Positions 47,792 to 56,616 of a DNA stretch of 64,000 bases are shown here, one piece after another (the first letter of the stretch is position 1; the number at the start of each line of letters is the position of its first letter). The notes below the pieces were generated by a model. The model had not been told where the DNA came from, made no database searches, and saw only the letters and a list, made by a program, of their open reading frames with translations. Origin of the DNA: Komagataeibacter xylinus (GTDB lineage Bacteria; Pseudomonadota; Alphaproteobacteria; Acetobacterales; Acetobacteraceae); contig NZ_CP041350.1 of the NCBI RefSeq assembly GCF_009834365.1, forward strand, positions 1 through 64,000, given 5' to 3'. The position numbers and the translations under genes were made by a program.

Positions 47792-47935
47792 GCCGGGTCA
47801 GCCTCGGCGTTATCAGCCGCAAAATGCCCAACCCGACAGACTGTTAGATTATATTTCGACTTTTGAGCAGGTTGTCGGGCCGGGGTATCCGCCATTCCAA
47901 TACATTCCGGTCAACGCCAAACATTATAAAGGTAT

Positions 47936-50227
47936 TTAGGATTCAAAAATTGTTTTTACCTCAGTCGGAAATCTAGAAAGCAGGTCAGCCGCAATAATCG
48001 GCACACGTTCCGCGTCGATATGCTCACTGGCGTAGCAACGCGCCAGCAATTCGTCTCCTAAATAGGCGTCATATTTCGCTCGCTTCATATCCGGCACTAG
48101 TCGAGCTAAAATTTTCGCGTCCGGCACAGGTCCTTCTGCAATGATTTTTAGGGCGGCAATCAATTTGCTCCCATCCTTAGCAGGAACCGTGACCGCGATA
48201 CCTTCCGAATTAGCCATTACGCCATGAGAGGCAAGCGCCAGCACGAAGGCCAGTTGTGCCCGATTGCCGACCCAAGGGAAAAGCAGGAGTTCGTCCTCAT
48301 GTCGTCGCAGGCTCGCATGGCGCAGTCCAAGATGATCGAACGTCTCTCTGGCTTCAGTAAGAAACTCAAGTGCTGCCTTGTCGAGAAAGCGGGGAATAGC
48401 GATGTTCTCGTAAACCCTGCGCATCTCTGCCACGACTTCGTCAGCCGGGGGCAGGCCCTCGCCACCAAATTCAGGCGGCACGCCGCCATAAGCTCGTGTG
48501 ACCAGAATTTCCCGGCGTCGATTGTCGATCTCGATTATCTGCCACCGCCGTCCAGCGAAGATAATGAGTTGTTCCGGCATCACGGGGTTATCGACCGGCA
48601 GCGTACCGAGGTTCCGTCCGCGATCCGTGATAACCTTGAACTCGTCAGGCGTCATGAATACGGCGTAGAACCCACGGTCATTGATGACCCGCTCACCTTC
48701 TTCGCCTGGCAAAAGCGTCCCGTCTGGCGCCTGCTCAATAAGCTGGACTTCCGGATGCTTCATTCGCCGCAGCACATCAATGTAGAGGGCCTGATCAATT
48801 TCAGGAAATACCCGACTCTCGATCAAGTGGTTCCAGCCCTGTTTGACTGTCAGACCACCGTGTTGAGCGATCAGGGCCAGAATTTGCTGTATCAGCGTGG
48901 AGAGGTGGAGCCGCCCAATTTGAGGCGGTTCATTCCAGCGCCTCAGCATGAGATTGAGCATGGCTATGGTCTGCACCGTGCTTGGCCGCATAGCATCAAT
49001 GGGATGGATGCGCTCGTCGATCGCCATCTCGGTGGTGTAAACCCGCATTACCGAGGATTGTCCTGCACGACGACCGGAACGTCCTAGTCGCTGGCGCATG
49101 CCTGAAACAGTATGTCCCGGCCCGATTTGGCTTACAGCATCAATGTGGCCAATATCGATGCCCAGTTCGAGGGTCGTGGTTGCGACAATGGAACCTGGTC
49201 GATCTTCTTCTTTCAGCCTTCGTTCAGCTTCCTCACGGTGCTCACGCGACAAACTGCCATGATGAGCGAAAAACTCCTCCGGCACGCCCAATGTCTCGCA
49301 AAGGCCACGTAACCTTGCGGTATAAAGTTCAACATTCCGTCGTGAGCCGGCAAAGATCAAACTCCGATGCCCCCGGAGCGTGTTGAAGATGTGTGTTGCA
49401 ATCTCCATGTCTGCCGTGCGCTCGGCGACCTCGCCCTTGTCTGAATTGTCGCCCCGTTGCTTCAGGCGCGGCTGTATATAGCCGCGAAGCTGGAGCTTCA
49501 GGGGTTGGCTGCCCATTTCAGATTCCAGTATCTCCACGCCATCCGCATTCAATGCCCGTAGGAAAGCCGCAGAGGTTCTCATGTCGGCCAGGGTGGCCGA
49601 AAGGCCTACGCGAACTACCCGATGTCCGGCGGCGATCTCGATACGATTGAGCAGCGATTGAAGTTGGCGTCCGCGCTCTGCATCCATAAAGGCATGCATT
49701 TCGTCAACCACGATGTAACTTAGCGCAGCGAACAGACGCTTCGCCTCATTTCCCCGTCGAACAAGGATGGCCTCCAGACTTTCTGGCGTGGTCAGCAATA
49801 TCCCTTGGGGCCGCTTGCGTGCACGCTCCTTGATGCTGCTGGCTACATCCCCATGCCATTTCCAGACTGGAATTTCCACTTCTTCGCAAAGTGTCTCCAT
49901 GCGACCAAACTGATCGTTGATCAGTGCGCGCAAAGGACTGATATAAATGGCCTCGAAGCCGGCACCGGGTTTGCGTTCATCTGCTGCCAGTCGCGAAACA
50001 ATTGGCAAGAAGGCCGCCTCGGTCTTTCCGCTTGCGGTCCCGGCCGCGATGATGAGATCCTGCTGTCCTTCCAGAAGGACGGGAATGGATCGTTCCTGAA
50101 TATCACGAAGCTCTGTCCATCCCTGACGCCAGATCCAGCGCCGGATTTGCTCGTGCAACAGATCGAAAGCCGTCGATGCACCCTTACCGGAAGTTTGCCC
50201 GAGTGGGTCGGGCGGCGCGTCGTTCAA
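47936..50227 (-). CDS. sngC: Shango SngC: Lhr-like DEAD/DEAH helicase
   Basis: A 763-residue superfamily 2 helicase, third gene of a three-gene anti-phage system. Motifs: Q-motif RDIQERSIPVL near 42, Walker A AGTASGKTEAAF near 62-73, DEMH at 175-178, SAT at 210-212, TTLELGIDIG near 351 and QRLGRSGRR at 379-387. The order and C-terminal winged-helix-like part are typical of Lhr/BrxHI-like helicases. The start overlaps the sngB stop (ATGA). Its gene ends 92 bases from the IS1182 element, so the island's 3' edge is a transposon boundary. Symbol by system-level match to Shango. Confidence 0.85.
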   Translation of the reverse strand: MNDAPPDPLGQTSGKGASTAFDLLHEQIRRWIWRQGWTELRDIQERSIPVLLEGQQDLIIAAGTASGKTEAAFLPIVSRLAADERKPGAGFEAIYISPLRALINDQFGRMETLCEEVEIPVWKWHGDVASSIKERARKRPQGILLTTPESLEAILVRRGNEAKRLFAALSYIVVDEMHAFMDAERGRQLQSLLNRIEIAAGHRVVRVGLSATLADMRTSAAFLRALNADGVEILESEMGSQPLKLQLRGYIQPRLKQRGDNSDKGEVAERTADMEIATHIFNTLRGHRSLIFAGSRRNVELYTARLRGLCETLGVPEEFFAHHGSLSREHREEAERRLKEEDRPGSIVATTTLELGIDIGHIDAVSQIGPGHTVSGMRQRLGRSGRRAGQSSVMRVYTTEMAIDERIHPIDAMRPSTVQTIAMLNLMLRRWNEPPQIGRLHLSTLIQQILALIAQHGGLTVKQGWNHLIESRVFPEIDQALYIDVLRRMKHPEVQLIEQAPDGTLLPGEEGERVINDRGFYAVFMTPDEFKVITDRGRNLGTLPVDNPVMPEQLIIFAGRRWQIIEIDNRRREILVTRAYGGVPPEFGGEGLPPADEVVAEMRRVYENIAIPRFLDKAALEFLTEARETFDHLGLRHASLRRHEDELLLFPWVGNRAQLAFVLALASHGVMANSEGIAVTVPAKDGSKLIAALKIIAEGPVPDAKILARLVPDMKRAKYDAYLGDELLARCYASEHIDAERVPIIAADLLSRFPTEVKTIFES

Positions 50228-51624
50228 AGCTTGAAGTCCGCCAGATCATCATCGGGAGAGGCCTGAGCGGAGCCGATCGTCGAAGAGCCTGCCCCACCAG
50301 GCGTATCTTTATTGTCGACCTCGACAATATCGCCACCCGCCAAGGGCGTATCAGGCGCGACTTCAGCCTGGTCCACCAGATCCTGCCACTGCGCCTGTGA
50401 ATTCTGTTCCAGGATGGCAAGCAGGTCGAGAAAAGCCTTGATGGTGTTACGCGGTGTACGGAAATAAGCCTCGCCAATCCTCTGGTTGCAATGAGTCATG
50501 AAGGCTTTGAAAACCTCATCCGGCACCAGATAACGATTCTGGTCACCATAGGCAAAGACGTGCCGTAACCTGCCAAGCAGAATGTAGAGGTCTTCGGGTG
50601 TCAGGCTCTGAAGCCGGATGACCGGGCCGGAAAGATCAACCAGACCATTTCGGGCAAAGCTGTTTTCAGCCAAACGGGATCGCAACGCTTCGTAAGAGTA
50701 AAGGCCCCGGCGGCTGTCCATCAGGAATTCGGGGGTGCCCCCGAAATAGACGCCGAGGGATTCAGCCGAACCTTGAAGCACATCATTCACGATACGGAGA
50801 ATCTGCTCGTAGTTCGCATTGCGCGACTGGGCGCTGACCAGCTTGAAGAGGTTTACGCATTCATCGAACATGACCAGAAAGCCGGAATAGCCTGCCAGGG
50901 TCACGAAGCGGCTCATGACTTTCAGGTAATCGTAAACCGAGGCATCATCGATGATAGAGCGTACGCCGAGCGCCTCCCGGGCCTCGGTTTTGAGCGTGTA
51001 TTCGCCACGGAGCCAGCGCAGTGCCGCAGCCTTTCCGCTCTCGCTACCTTCTTCGAAAGCTCGCCAGTAGCATTCGATGACGGTTGCAAAGTCATAGCCG
51101 GAAACGAGTTCCTGAATGGGAAGCAGTCTTTTTTGGATAACGTCTCCAACCTTGCGACCCGAAGCCTTGGCAGCAGCCTGTGTCTCTATGATGAAACGTT
51201 CGACTACGCTTGCAAGCGCTCCACCATCCTGCTTGGTGCGGGTGGCCATGTTACGCATGAGTTCTGCGTAAAGGCTGCGAGCCTGGCCGCCGCTGGCATG
51301 CAGGCGACGATCAGGCGATAAATCTGCATGCGCCACGACCAGCTTGCTTTGCATGGCAATGGAGCGCGCCAGATTAAGGAAAAAAGTCTTGCCTGCACCG
51401 TAGTCGCCAATGATGAAACGAACAGCAGAACCACCGTCCGCGATGCGTTTGACGTCCAGCACCACCTGGTTGACTTCGCCCGCGCGACCGACCTGCACTA
51501 ATTGGATGCCTGACCGTGGCACGACACCTGCGCGAAGCGCCTGAATGACGCTATCGCGGTCTCTGGGCCTGATTTTCTCCGCAGTGCGCGCCCCGTCTGA
51601 GGTTGCAATACCAAGGTTGGTCAT
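50224..51624 (-). CDS. sngB: Shango SngB: BrxD-like P-loop ATPase
   Basis: A 466-residue ATPase of the DUF2791/BrxD type. Walker A is GDYGAGKT at 73-80; Walker B is FLVMFDE at 249-255 preceded by LAGYSG; a sensor-like region follows (VYFGGTPEFLMDSRRGLYSYEALR). BrxD-like family features include ALRAGVVPRSGIQLVQVGR at the start. The acidic tail ends DDDLADFKL. It overlaps sngA upstream and sngC downstream by four bases each, so the three are one translationally coupled operon. A BREX assignment is unlikely because pglZ and pglX are absent. Confidence 0.85.
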   Translation of the reverse strand: MTNLGIATSDGARTAEKIRPRDRDSVIQALRAGVVPRSGIQLVQVGRAGEVNQVVLDVKRIADGGSAVRFIIGDYGAGKTFFLNLARSIAMQSKLVVAHADLSPDRRLHASGGQARSLYAELMRNMATRTKQDGGALASVVERFIIETQAAAKASGRKVGDVIQKRLLPIQELVSGYDFATVIECYWRAFEEGSESGKAAALRWLRGEYTLKTEAREALGVRSIIDDASVYDYLKVMSRFVTLAGYSGFLVMFDECVNLFKLVSAQSRNANYEQILRIVNDVLQGSAESLGVYFGGTPEFLMDSRRGLYSYEALRSRLAENSFARNGLVDLSGPVIRLQSLTPEDLYILLGRLRHVFAYGDQNRYLVPDEVFKAFMTHCNQRIGEAYFRTPRNTIKAFLDLLAILEQNSQAQWQDLVDQAEVAPDTPLAGGDIVEVDNKDTPGGAGSSTIGSAQASPDDDLADFKL

Positions 51625-53903
51625 GATGCTGCTCCCGGCGCGTCAGCAAGGAGCGCCATATTGATGATCAAAGGGTCGCCGTCCTCAATGAGTTCTTCAT
51701 CGAAAGTATCATAGGCCCATTCGTTGATGGCTTCGAGTGCGCCATCTGGCATCAACCCGAGTTCGTGTGCCTTGGCCTCAAATCCGGAGCGTGTCCACTC
51801 CTTTTGGTTGACCAGGATCTCAAGCAGTCGCGTCTGCTCCGCACCAAGTCCGGCGAAGCGCGTTGCCTGTTCCAAAGTGGGTGCAACGACTGCCGGACTT
51901 GGAATTTCAGAAGTCTCGTCCTCATAGATTGGTGCCAGGATTTTCTCGACCGCCCTCGTTTCGCGCAGGATGGTGCCGACCTTCCCCATATCAATGATGA
52001 TACCGTCAGCAGGTTTCGCTTTCGAAGGCGGTGCTGGAATTCGATGGCCGCCTCCCTGTGACCTGCCATCCTCGACCACGATCGGTTCCGCGGTATAGGA
52101 TGCCCTGGCAGCCGTAACCCGATGCAAGGTGGCGTAGAGTTCCCGTCGATCGAGACCACAGGCTTCGTAAAGCCGCTCAAGAGCCACCATCATGCCTTGG
52201 TCGGTTTCACCTGTCATTACAGTGACAGAAGCTGCCAGCGTGGCGACTATGGTTTGTTGCCCGGACTCCAGACTATCAACGATGGCTTTGAGGCGGCCAG
52301 GCGTTGGCAAGCGCGGCGGAAGCAGGCGCAGGCGGGCTATCAGCCGTTTTGTTTCAGGCGGGGTAAGCTGCAGGTGTGTGGTGAGATCGTTGACCAGATT
52401 TGTACCCAAGGTCAGGTTTTTTGCTGCCGGGCCGATGGCGGTCATGACCACGGCAGCGATGCGGAAGTTGTCACCGACGGGTATCAGGGAATCCTGGGCG
52501 TCGCCAGCGTAGAATAAGATTATATTCTCGCCTGGCTTGTTCCCACCATAGGTTGGATCCGGTTCCATGCCGTAACCTAGGCGTGCCAGCATGGCGGACA
52601 TGTCGCGCGCTTGCCGCAGACCCGTGGCCCCCTTGCCAGAACCAAAGCATCGCAGACCCAGTTCCTTAAGCGGCACATCGGCAACAGGCCGGGGCAGATC
52701 GTCCAGCCAGGCTCTGAAAGCACGAACGGTTTCTCTTTCCCCAAGTTCTACGGGCAGCATCAAGGCGGCAGCCATACTGTCGACACGTTCACGTTCCTTG
52801 CCGATGACCTTGGCAAATGGAGTCAGATCCTCACGGGCCCCTTCGCAGAGCTTGATCATTTTGGTCCATGTCAATTGCGCTGGATCAGGAAGGCGATCGA
52901 AGCCATCAAACTTGATCGAGACATGGAGATACTGACTTGCCGCTCGATAGCTCAGATCAAGTCGGCTCTTTTTTTTATCTTTGAGCCGCACACCGTCAGG
53001 AAATTTCTTATTAAAACGATGTCGCGTGAGTTCAATGAACTCCGGACGCGCTCGTGTCATTGCCATGCGTGGCCATAAACCGGTTAAGTGAGAGGGCAAA
53101 GACAGAATACCTGCCATGGCGAGATCGAAGTCGAGCGGAATGCCTTGCAACGCATGCAGACTTAATTTGACCCGAAGTAAGGGAGACATGTGGTCTCCCA
53201 AAGCTGAGACATCCGGTTTCCATGCCCCCAATCTTTGCATATCGGTCAAGGTTTGTCGCATTTCAATGAAATTGAGCAGTTCAGTGCTGTAGTTTGCAAA
53301 AGAACCATTATGTTCGAAGAGGCTGCGCAGGCGTTCTACTTCGGCCATCAACAACGCCTCTTCAGCCATTGAAGGCGTATCGGCTACCAAGCGACGTTCA
53401 AGCCCATAAAAATAAAGGAAGGGATAGCCCATTGGGTAGCTCGTGTCGGATTTTCCGCTCGCCAGCCAATGCAGGTAAGCCAATCGTTGATTGGGCGTGA
53501 TGTCAGTATATGAGGACCAATAACCCAGATCCAGGTTCGTTTGCGGCACTCTGGCCGCGATCTTGAGCGATGGTCTGATAAGGCAGGGCGCTGGAGTGTC
53601 GGCACGCCAGCCTCCATCCGGCGCTGCAGACAAAAAGTTGCCGACATAGACCATGCCATCAGTTATCTCGAAGCCATGGATCGTGACTTTTTCACCGGGA
53701 GGGACCCAGTGCGCATCGTTCTTCTTGTGGCTCCGGGATTGTCCATGCAATACTAATTTCGCCTCATCATTGGGAAATATATGTTGGGCATGGGATGAGG
53801 AAGCGTGCGTAGATGACGAGGCAGTAGTCTCTTTCCTGGTCGCCACATTGGTCGTATCCGGAATTTCAGATCCGCTGAAAATACGCTTTAGCCAAGAAAA
53901 CAT
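51621..53903 (-). CDS. sngA: Shango SngA: TerB-N/TerB-C domain protein
   Basis: A 760-residue protein, first gene of the operon. TerB-N domain about 70-290 (GMVYVGNFLS, then DLGYWSSYTDITPNQRLAYL, YPFLYFYGLERRL). A central TerB-like helical part includes TLAASVTVMTGETDQGMMVALE. The TerB-C domain at about 640-760 has LGAEQTRLLEILVNQKEW and AINEWAYDTFDEELIEDG. A Ser/Thr-rich stretch (about 27-40) follows the hydrophobic N-terminus MFSWLKRIF. In Shango the TerB protein acts with an ATPase and a helicase; the mechanism is not settled. About 120 bases separate its start from the PIN toxin gene. Confidence 0.85.
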   Translation of the reverse strand: MFSWLKRIFSGSEIPDTTNVATRKETTASSSTHASSSHAQHIFPNDEAKLVLHGQSRSHKKNDAHWVPPGEKVTIHGFEITDGMVYVGNFLSAAPDGGWRADTPAPCLIRPSLKIAARVPQTNLDLGYWSSYTDITPNQRLAYLHWLASGKSDTSYPMGYPFLYFYGLERRLVADTPSMAEEALLMAEVERLRSLFEHNGSFANYSTELLNFIEMRQTLTDMQRLGAWKPDVSALGDHMSPLLRVKLSLHALQGIPLDFDLAMAGILSLPSHLTGLWPRMAMTRARPEFIELTRHRFNKKFPDGVRLKDKKKSRLDLSYRAASQYLHVSIKFDGFDRLPDPAQLTWTKMIKLCEGAREDLTPFAKVIGKERERVDSMAAALMLPVELGERETVRAFRAWLDDLPRPVADVPLKELGLRCFGSGKGATGLRQARDMSAMLARLGYGMEPDPTYGGNKPGENIILFYAGDAQDSLIPVGDNFRIAAVVMTAIGPAAKNLTLGTNLVNDLTTHLQLTPPETKRLIARLRLLPPRLPTPGRLKAIVDSLESGQQTIVATLAASVTVMTGETDQGMMVALERLYEACGLDRRELYATLHRVTAARASYTAEPIVVEDGRSQGGGHRIPAPPSKAKPADGIIIDMGKVGTILRETRAVEKILAPIYEDETSEIPSPAVVAPTLEQATRFAGLGAEQTRLLEILVNQKEWTRSGFEAKAHELGLMPDGALEAINEWAYDTFDEELIEDGDPLIINMALLADAPGAAS

Positions 53904-54024
53904 AATATGCTCACCGAATGCTCGCCAATTCTTTCAAATAATAGACATTGTTCTTCCGATGCAGCAACTCTCCTCTGTGGCGAATGGACATCGATACAGA
54001 TCCTCGGCTGTTCTGTTCACATTC

Positions 54025-54408
54025 TCAGGAACAACGGATTATTTTAATAGAATAGTAATCCATTTGTCCGTCTTCTGAAAGAAAGGTGGCATGCTCAGCT
54101 TGCGCCTGCGCCATTAGAAGATGGTCAAACGGATCACGATGATGCATAGGCAAAGACATAAGAATCTTCAGATGCTCGGGCTGTATTTGCAGCAGAGAGA
54201 AGCCTTCGCCAGGAATTGCTGCCAGAATATCGTTTATATCCGCATCCAGTTTTCCGATACGGATTTTGATTGCAATCTCCCATAATGACACGACACTCAC
54301 CAGAATATCATGGGCCGGATCCGCAATGATTTCCCGTGCATTATCTCCTAGCCGATCAGAATCCGAAAGCCACCAGAGCAACGCATGCGTATCGAGCAGA
54401 ACCTTCAC
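54025..54408 (-). CDS. PIN-domain toxin of a Phd/PIN toxin-antitoxin pair
   Basis: A 127-residue PIN-domain protein of the VapC type common with Phd/YefM antitoxins: LLDTHALLWWLSDSDRL (first Asp), VSLWEIAIKIRIGKL (Glu) and HHRDPFDHLLMAQAQ (Asp pair). Likely an RNase. It starts inside the antitoxin stop (ATGA overlap). It sits just upstream of the Shango operon on the same strand and could share transcription with it. Confidence 0.88.
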   Translation of the reverse strand: MKVLLDTHALLWWLSDSDRLGDNAREIIADPAHDILVSVVSLWEIAIKIRIGKLDADINDILAAIPGEGFSLLQIQPEHLKILMSLPMHHRDPFDHLLMAQAQAEHATFLSEDGQMDYYSIKIIRCS

Positions 54409-54677
54409 AGGTCGCGTTCCATGCTTTCAAGAACGTCCGGCGGTGTCTGATCAAAATCTTCGCTCATCCTGATTCGCCCTCGAAGGACTCCTGGCTGACG
54501 ACGGGGACGATAGGAAGGAGCAGGCGGCCGCAGTTCAGCCACGACCTGGTCGTGAGATGTAACAAGGATCGTGCTGCCTTGTCTGACCTGACGCAGATAA
54601 ACTGTCAGGTTTCCTCGAAATTCTCGAACACCGATTTTCTGTGGGGATGGTGCGTTATCTGAAAGATGCTGGCTCAT
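54405..54677 (-). CDS. Phd/YefM-family antitoxin
   Basis: A 90-residue antitoxin from MSQHLSDNAPSPQ, with the Phd/YefM DNA-binding fold KIGVREFRGNLTVYLRQV and ILVTSHDQVVAEL, and a C-terminal acidic tail (DFDQTPPDVLESMERDL) that would wrap the toxin. The start at 54677 follows a GGAGG ribosome site; the frame is open upstream to 54755 without support. Confidence 0.88.
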   Translation of the reverse strand: MSQHLSDNAPSPQKIGVREFRGNLTVYLRQVRQGSTILVTSHDQVVAELRPPAPSYRPRRQPGVLRGRIRMSEDFDQTPPDVLESMERDL

Positions 54678-54829
54678 TGTCTCCTCCCTCTGTGTCATCA
54701 TAACATGTACACACAGCGAGGAGGTAGAGAATTCCTGAGATATATTCGATTTCAAAGATCAGTGGCTTCCGGACAGTGCCAGAGCAGCCGTTATATTCTC
54801 AACTCCGGCCGCGAACTCGGCCGGAGCGT

Positions 54830-55180
54830 TCGCCCTCCAATGACGTCTCCACCACCAGCGTCCGGCATTCATGCGTGTAAACCAGACGGGTCTGCTGGGC
54901 TCTCTGGCAGGCGCTTCGGTTCGGAAAAGGCCGTGAGAGGCACCAGGCAGTGATGCGCCACACCTTCACAACGCTTCCGTCAGGTCGAAGTGGGATTGCG
55001 GATATTATTGGTCACGCCTCGATCGACCCTGTGGGCTTTCAGGTATCCCGGCGGCGTGGGCATGCTCCACCGGGCCATGATCAGGTCGCGACCATCCGGC
55101 GTATTCCGCGCGATGGGCACCATGATGTTGGGCGTTACAACAGACTATTCAGGCGTCTCCGGGCAGGGGGTATCGCGATG
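54830..55180 (-). pseudogene. SRAP/YedK-family (HMCES-like) remnant
   Basis: Minus-strand translation shows NTPDGRDLIMARWSMPTPP, DRGVTNNIRNPTS and, after a stop, HCLVPLTAFSEPKRLPE. These match the SOS-response-associated peptidase family, in which the N-terminal Cys crosslinks abasic DNA. The MCGRY-type start is degraded, a TGA interrupts the middle and the C-terminus has drifted out of frame, so this is a decayed gene. Confidence 0.65.
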
Positions 55181-55200
55181 GTGGTGAGACGCTGATGCTG

Positions 55201-55230
55201 GTATCCTCCTATTCCCTATTTTGGGGATAC
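55201..55230. promoter_or_regulatory. Palindrome upstream of the LysR gene
   Basis: GTATCC and GGATAC arms (6 bp) enclose an inner TCCC/GGGA dyad. It lies 65-95 bases before the LysR coding region and may be its autoregulatory site, but no binding evidence exists. Confidence 0.35.
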
Positions 55231-55294
55231 GTAATTGTATGGCCCCCTTATATGTCGATATGAAAGAACCTGTTATCTCTTGGGGAAGCAGGTT

Positions 55295-56161
55295 GTGGAC
55301 TATTTTACTGCGTTGCGCGTTTTCCTTCGTTCTGCCCAGATAGGAAGCTTCTCTGGGGTTGCTGCTGAACAGGGCATGGAGGTATCAACGGTATCACGCC
55401 ATATCTCCCGGCTGGAGGCAGACCTCGACGTCGCGCTATTCAACCGTACGACACGTGGTCTTCACCTGACCGAGGCCGGCGCCTTGTTGCAGGAACGGGC
55501 CAGTCGTATCCTTGGTGACCTAGATATCGCCCGCGAAGAAGTAACCTTACACAATTCTTCGCCGCGAGGCATATTACGCATAAATGTCCCTGCCGCTTTC
55601 GGCCGACGGCATGTGATGCCACATATGTCGGCCTTTCTGACATCGTTCCCGGAAATCCGCATTGACGCAACATTAACGGATGCCACGGTTGATCTAATAG
55701 AAAGCGGTACCGATGTTGCGATCCGTATTGGTGCGCTCCCTGATTCTACCCTTGTCGCAAAGCGGCTGGCTGGTCAGTCACGAATTCTTGTCGCTGCCCC
55801 TGGTTATATAAAACGCGCAGGTCTGCCTGTCTGTCCTGGGGATCTGACAAATCATAGTTGCCTGTTTTTTACCGTCCAGGCAGGAAGTGCATGGTATTTT
55901 AGGCCTTGTGGCAAGCCAGAGGCTCAGTTCGAAAAGCTGTCCGTGAGCGGGGCTGTGAAAGCAAATGATTCCGAAGCTCTTCTTGAAGCGACTTTGAGCG
56001 AGATTGGTCTGGCACTTTTGCCAAGTTGGTTGATTGGGGAAGACATAAAAGCAGGAAAACTCGTACGGGTTCTCGAGCAATTCGAGTGGGTTCTAGCCCC
56101 GGGAGCGGAACGGGCCATCTGGGCAGTTTATCCCCCAAGAAAGTTGTTGCGCCAAAAGTAA
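55295..56161 (+). CDS. LysR-family transcriptional regulator
   Basis: An LTTR with helix-turn-helix FLRSAQIGSFSGVAAEQGME and LDVALFNRTTRGLHLTEAG, then an effector domain (RGILRINVPAAFGRRHVMPH, GTDVAIRIGALPDSTLVAKRL). The start is uncertain: GTG 55295 (VDYFTALRVF) matches the family best, while an ATG at 55235 would add 20 atypical residues. Length from 55295 is 288. It is convergent with the split SDR gene downstream. Confidence 0.85.
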   Translation: MDYFTALRVFLRSAQIGSFSGVAAEQGMEVSTVSRHISRLEADLDVALFNRTTRGLHLTEAGALLQERASRILGDLDIAREEVTLHNSSPRGILRINVPAAFGRRHVMPHMSAFLTSFPEIRIDATLTDATVDLIESGTDVAIRIGALPDSTLVAKRLAGQSRILVAAPGYIKRAGLPVCPGDLTNHSCLFFTVQAGSAWYFRPCGKPEAQFEKLSVSGAVKANDSEALLEATLSEIGLALLPSWLIGEDIKAGKLVRVLEQFEWVLAPGAERAIWAVYPPRKLLRQK

Positions 56162-56264
56162 AAAGTTTCATTAATTTCATGGCGCGCCAACTTAAAGACT
56201 CTCTCGGGTGATATGGGTATTACTGGGCGGCACCCAATACTCGGAACCGCCCAGTCGGTCAGCA

Positions 56265-56604
56265 CTAGCTTACTTTTGCAGCATCTCCCCCGGTAACTGC
56301 CATTTCTGCGCCGGTCACAAGTGCGGCTGCGTCCGATGCCAAAAATACGGCCATAGGCGAGATATCTTCAGGCTGGAGCCAGCCTACGCCAAGGGGAACG
56401 GTCGGCGCACGGGCGTCCCATGTTTCCTGAGCGGTAGGATACGCCGAAACTGCCTTATTTGACTGCGCTATCGCGGCCCGGAATCTTTGTTCGTTATAAG
56501 TGAGCGCAGTTCCAACCAGGCCCGGAAGAATAGCATTGCATGTTATATTGTAACGCCCAAGCTCCAGTGCCGCCGACTTCATCAGGCCAAGGATACCCCA
56601 CTTA
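56265..56604 (-). pseudogene. C-terminal part of an exported SDR, separated by IS630
   Basis: YKWGILGLMKSAALELGRYN, NAILPGLVGTALTYNEQRFR and LASDAAALVTGAEMAVTGGD are the second half of the classical SDR whose first half is at 57769-58488. The IS630 element lies exactly between. Removing it and one TA copy restores SYSASKWGILGLMKSAALEL, the catalytic Tyr-x-x-x-Lys region and frame. Confidence 0.88.
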
Positions 56605-56616
56605 TACTACGGGCTA

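Larger units (their letters stand above)
44088..47843 (+). mobile_element. IS1182-family element, interrupted by IS21, TTAG target duplication
   Basis: The right end is an inverted repeat reading CAGTCTGTCGGGTTGGG inward from 47843. The left end begins with the same bases at 44088 but is split after CAGTCTGTCGGGTT (44101) by an IS21 element; the rest resumes at 46409. Rejoined, the two repeats match over 17 bases. TTAG flanks both sides (44084-44087, 47844-47847), the palindromic-like target duplication. Without the IS21 and its 5-base duplication the element is 1449 bp with one transposase. Confidence 0.92.

Noticed and set aside
47936..53903. BREX system, because the ATPase is BrxD-like and the helicase BrxHI-like
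   Set aside because: No pglZ, pglX, brxC or other BREX core gene is present; the first gene carries TerB-N/TerB-C domains, matching Shango instead.
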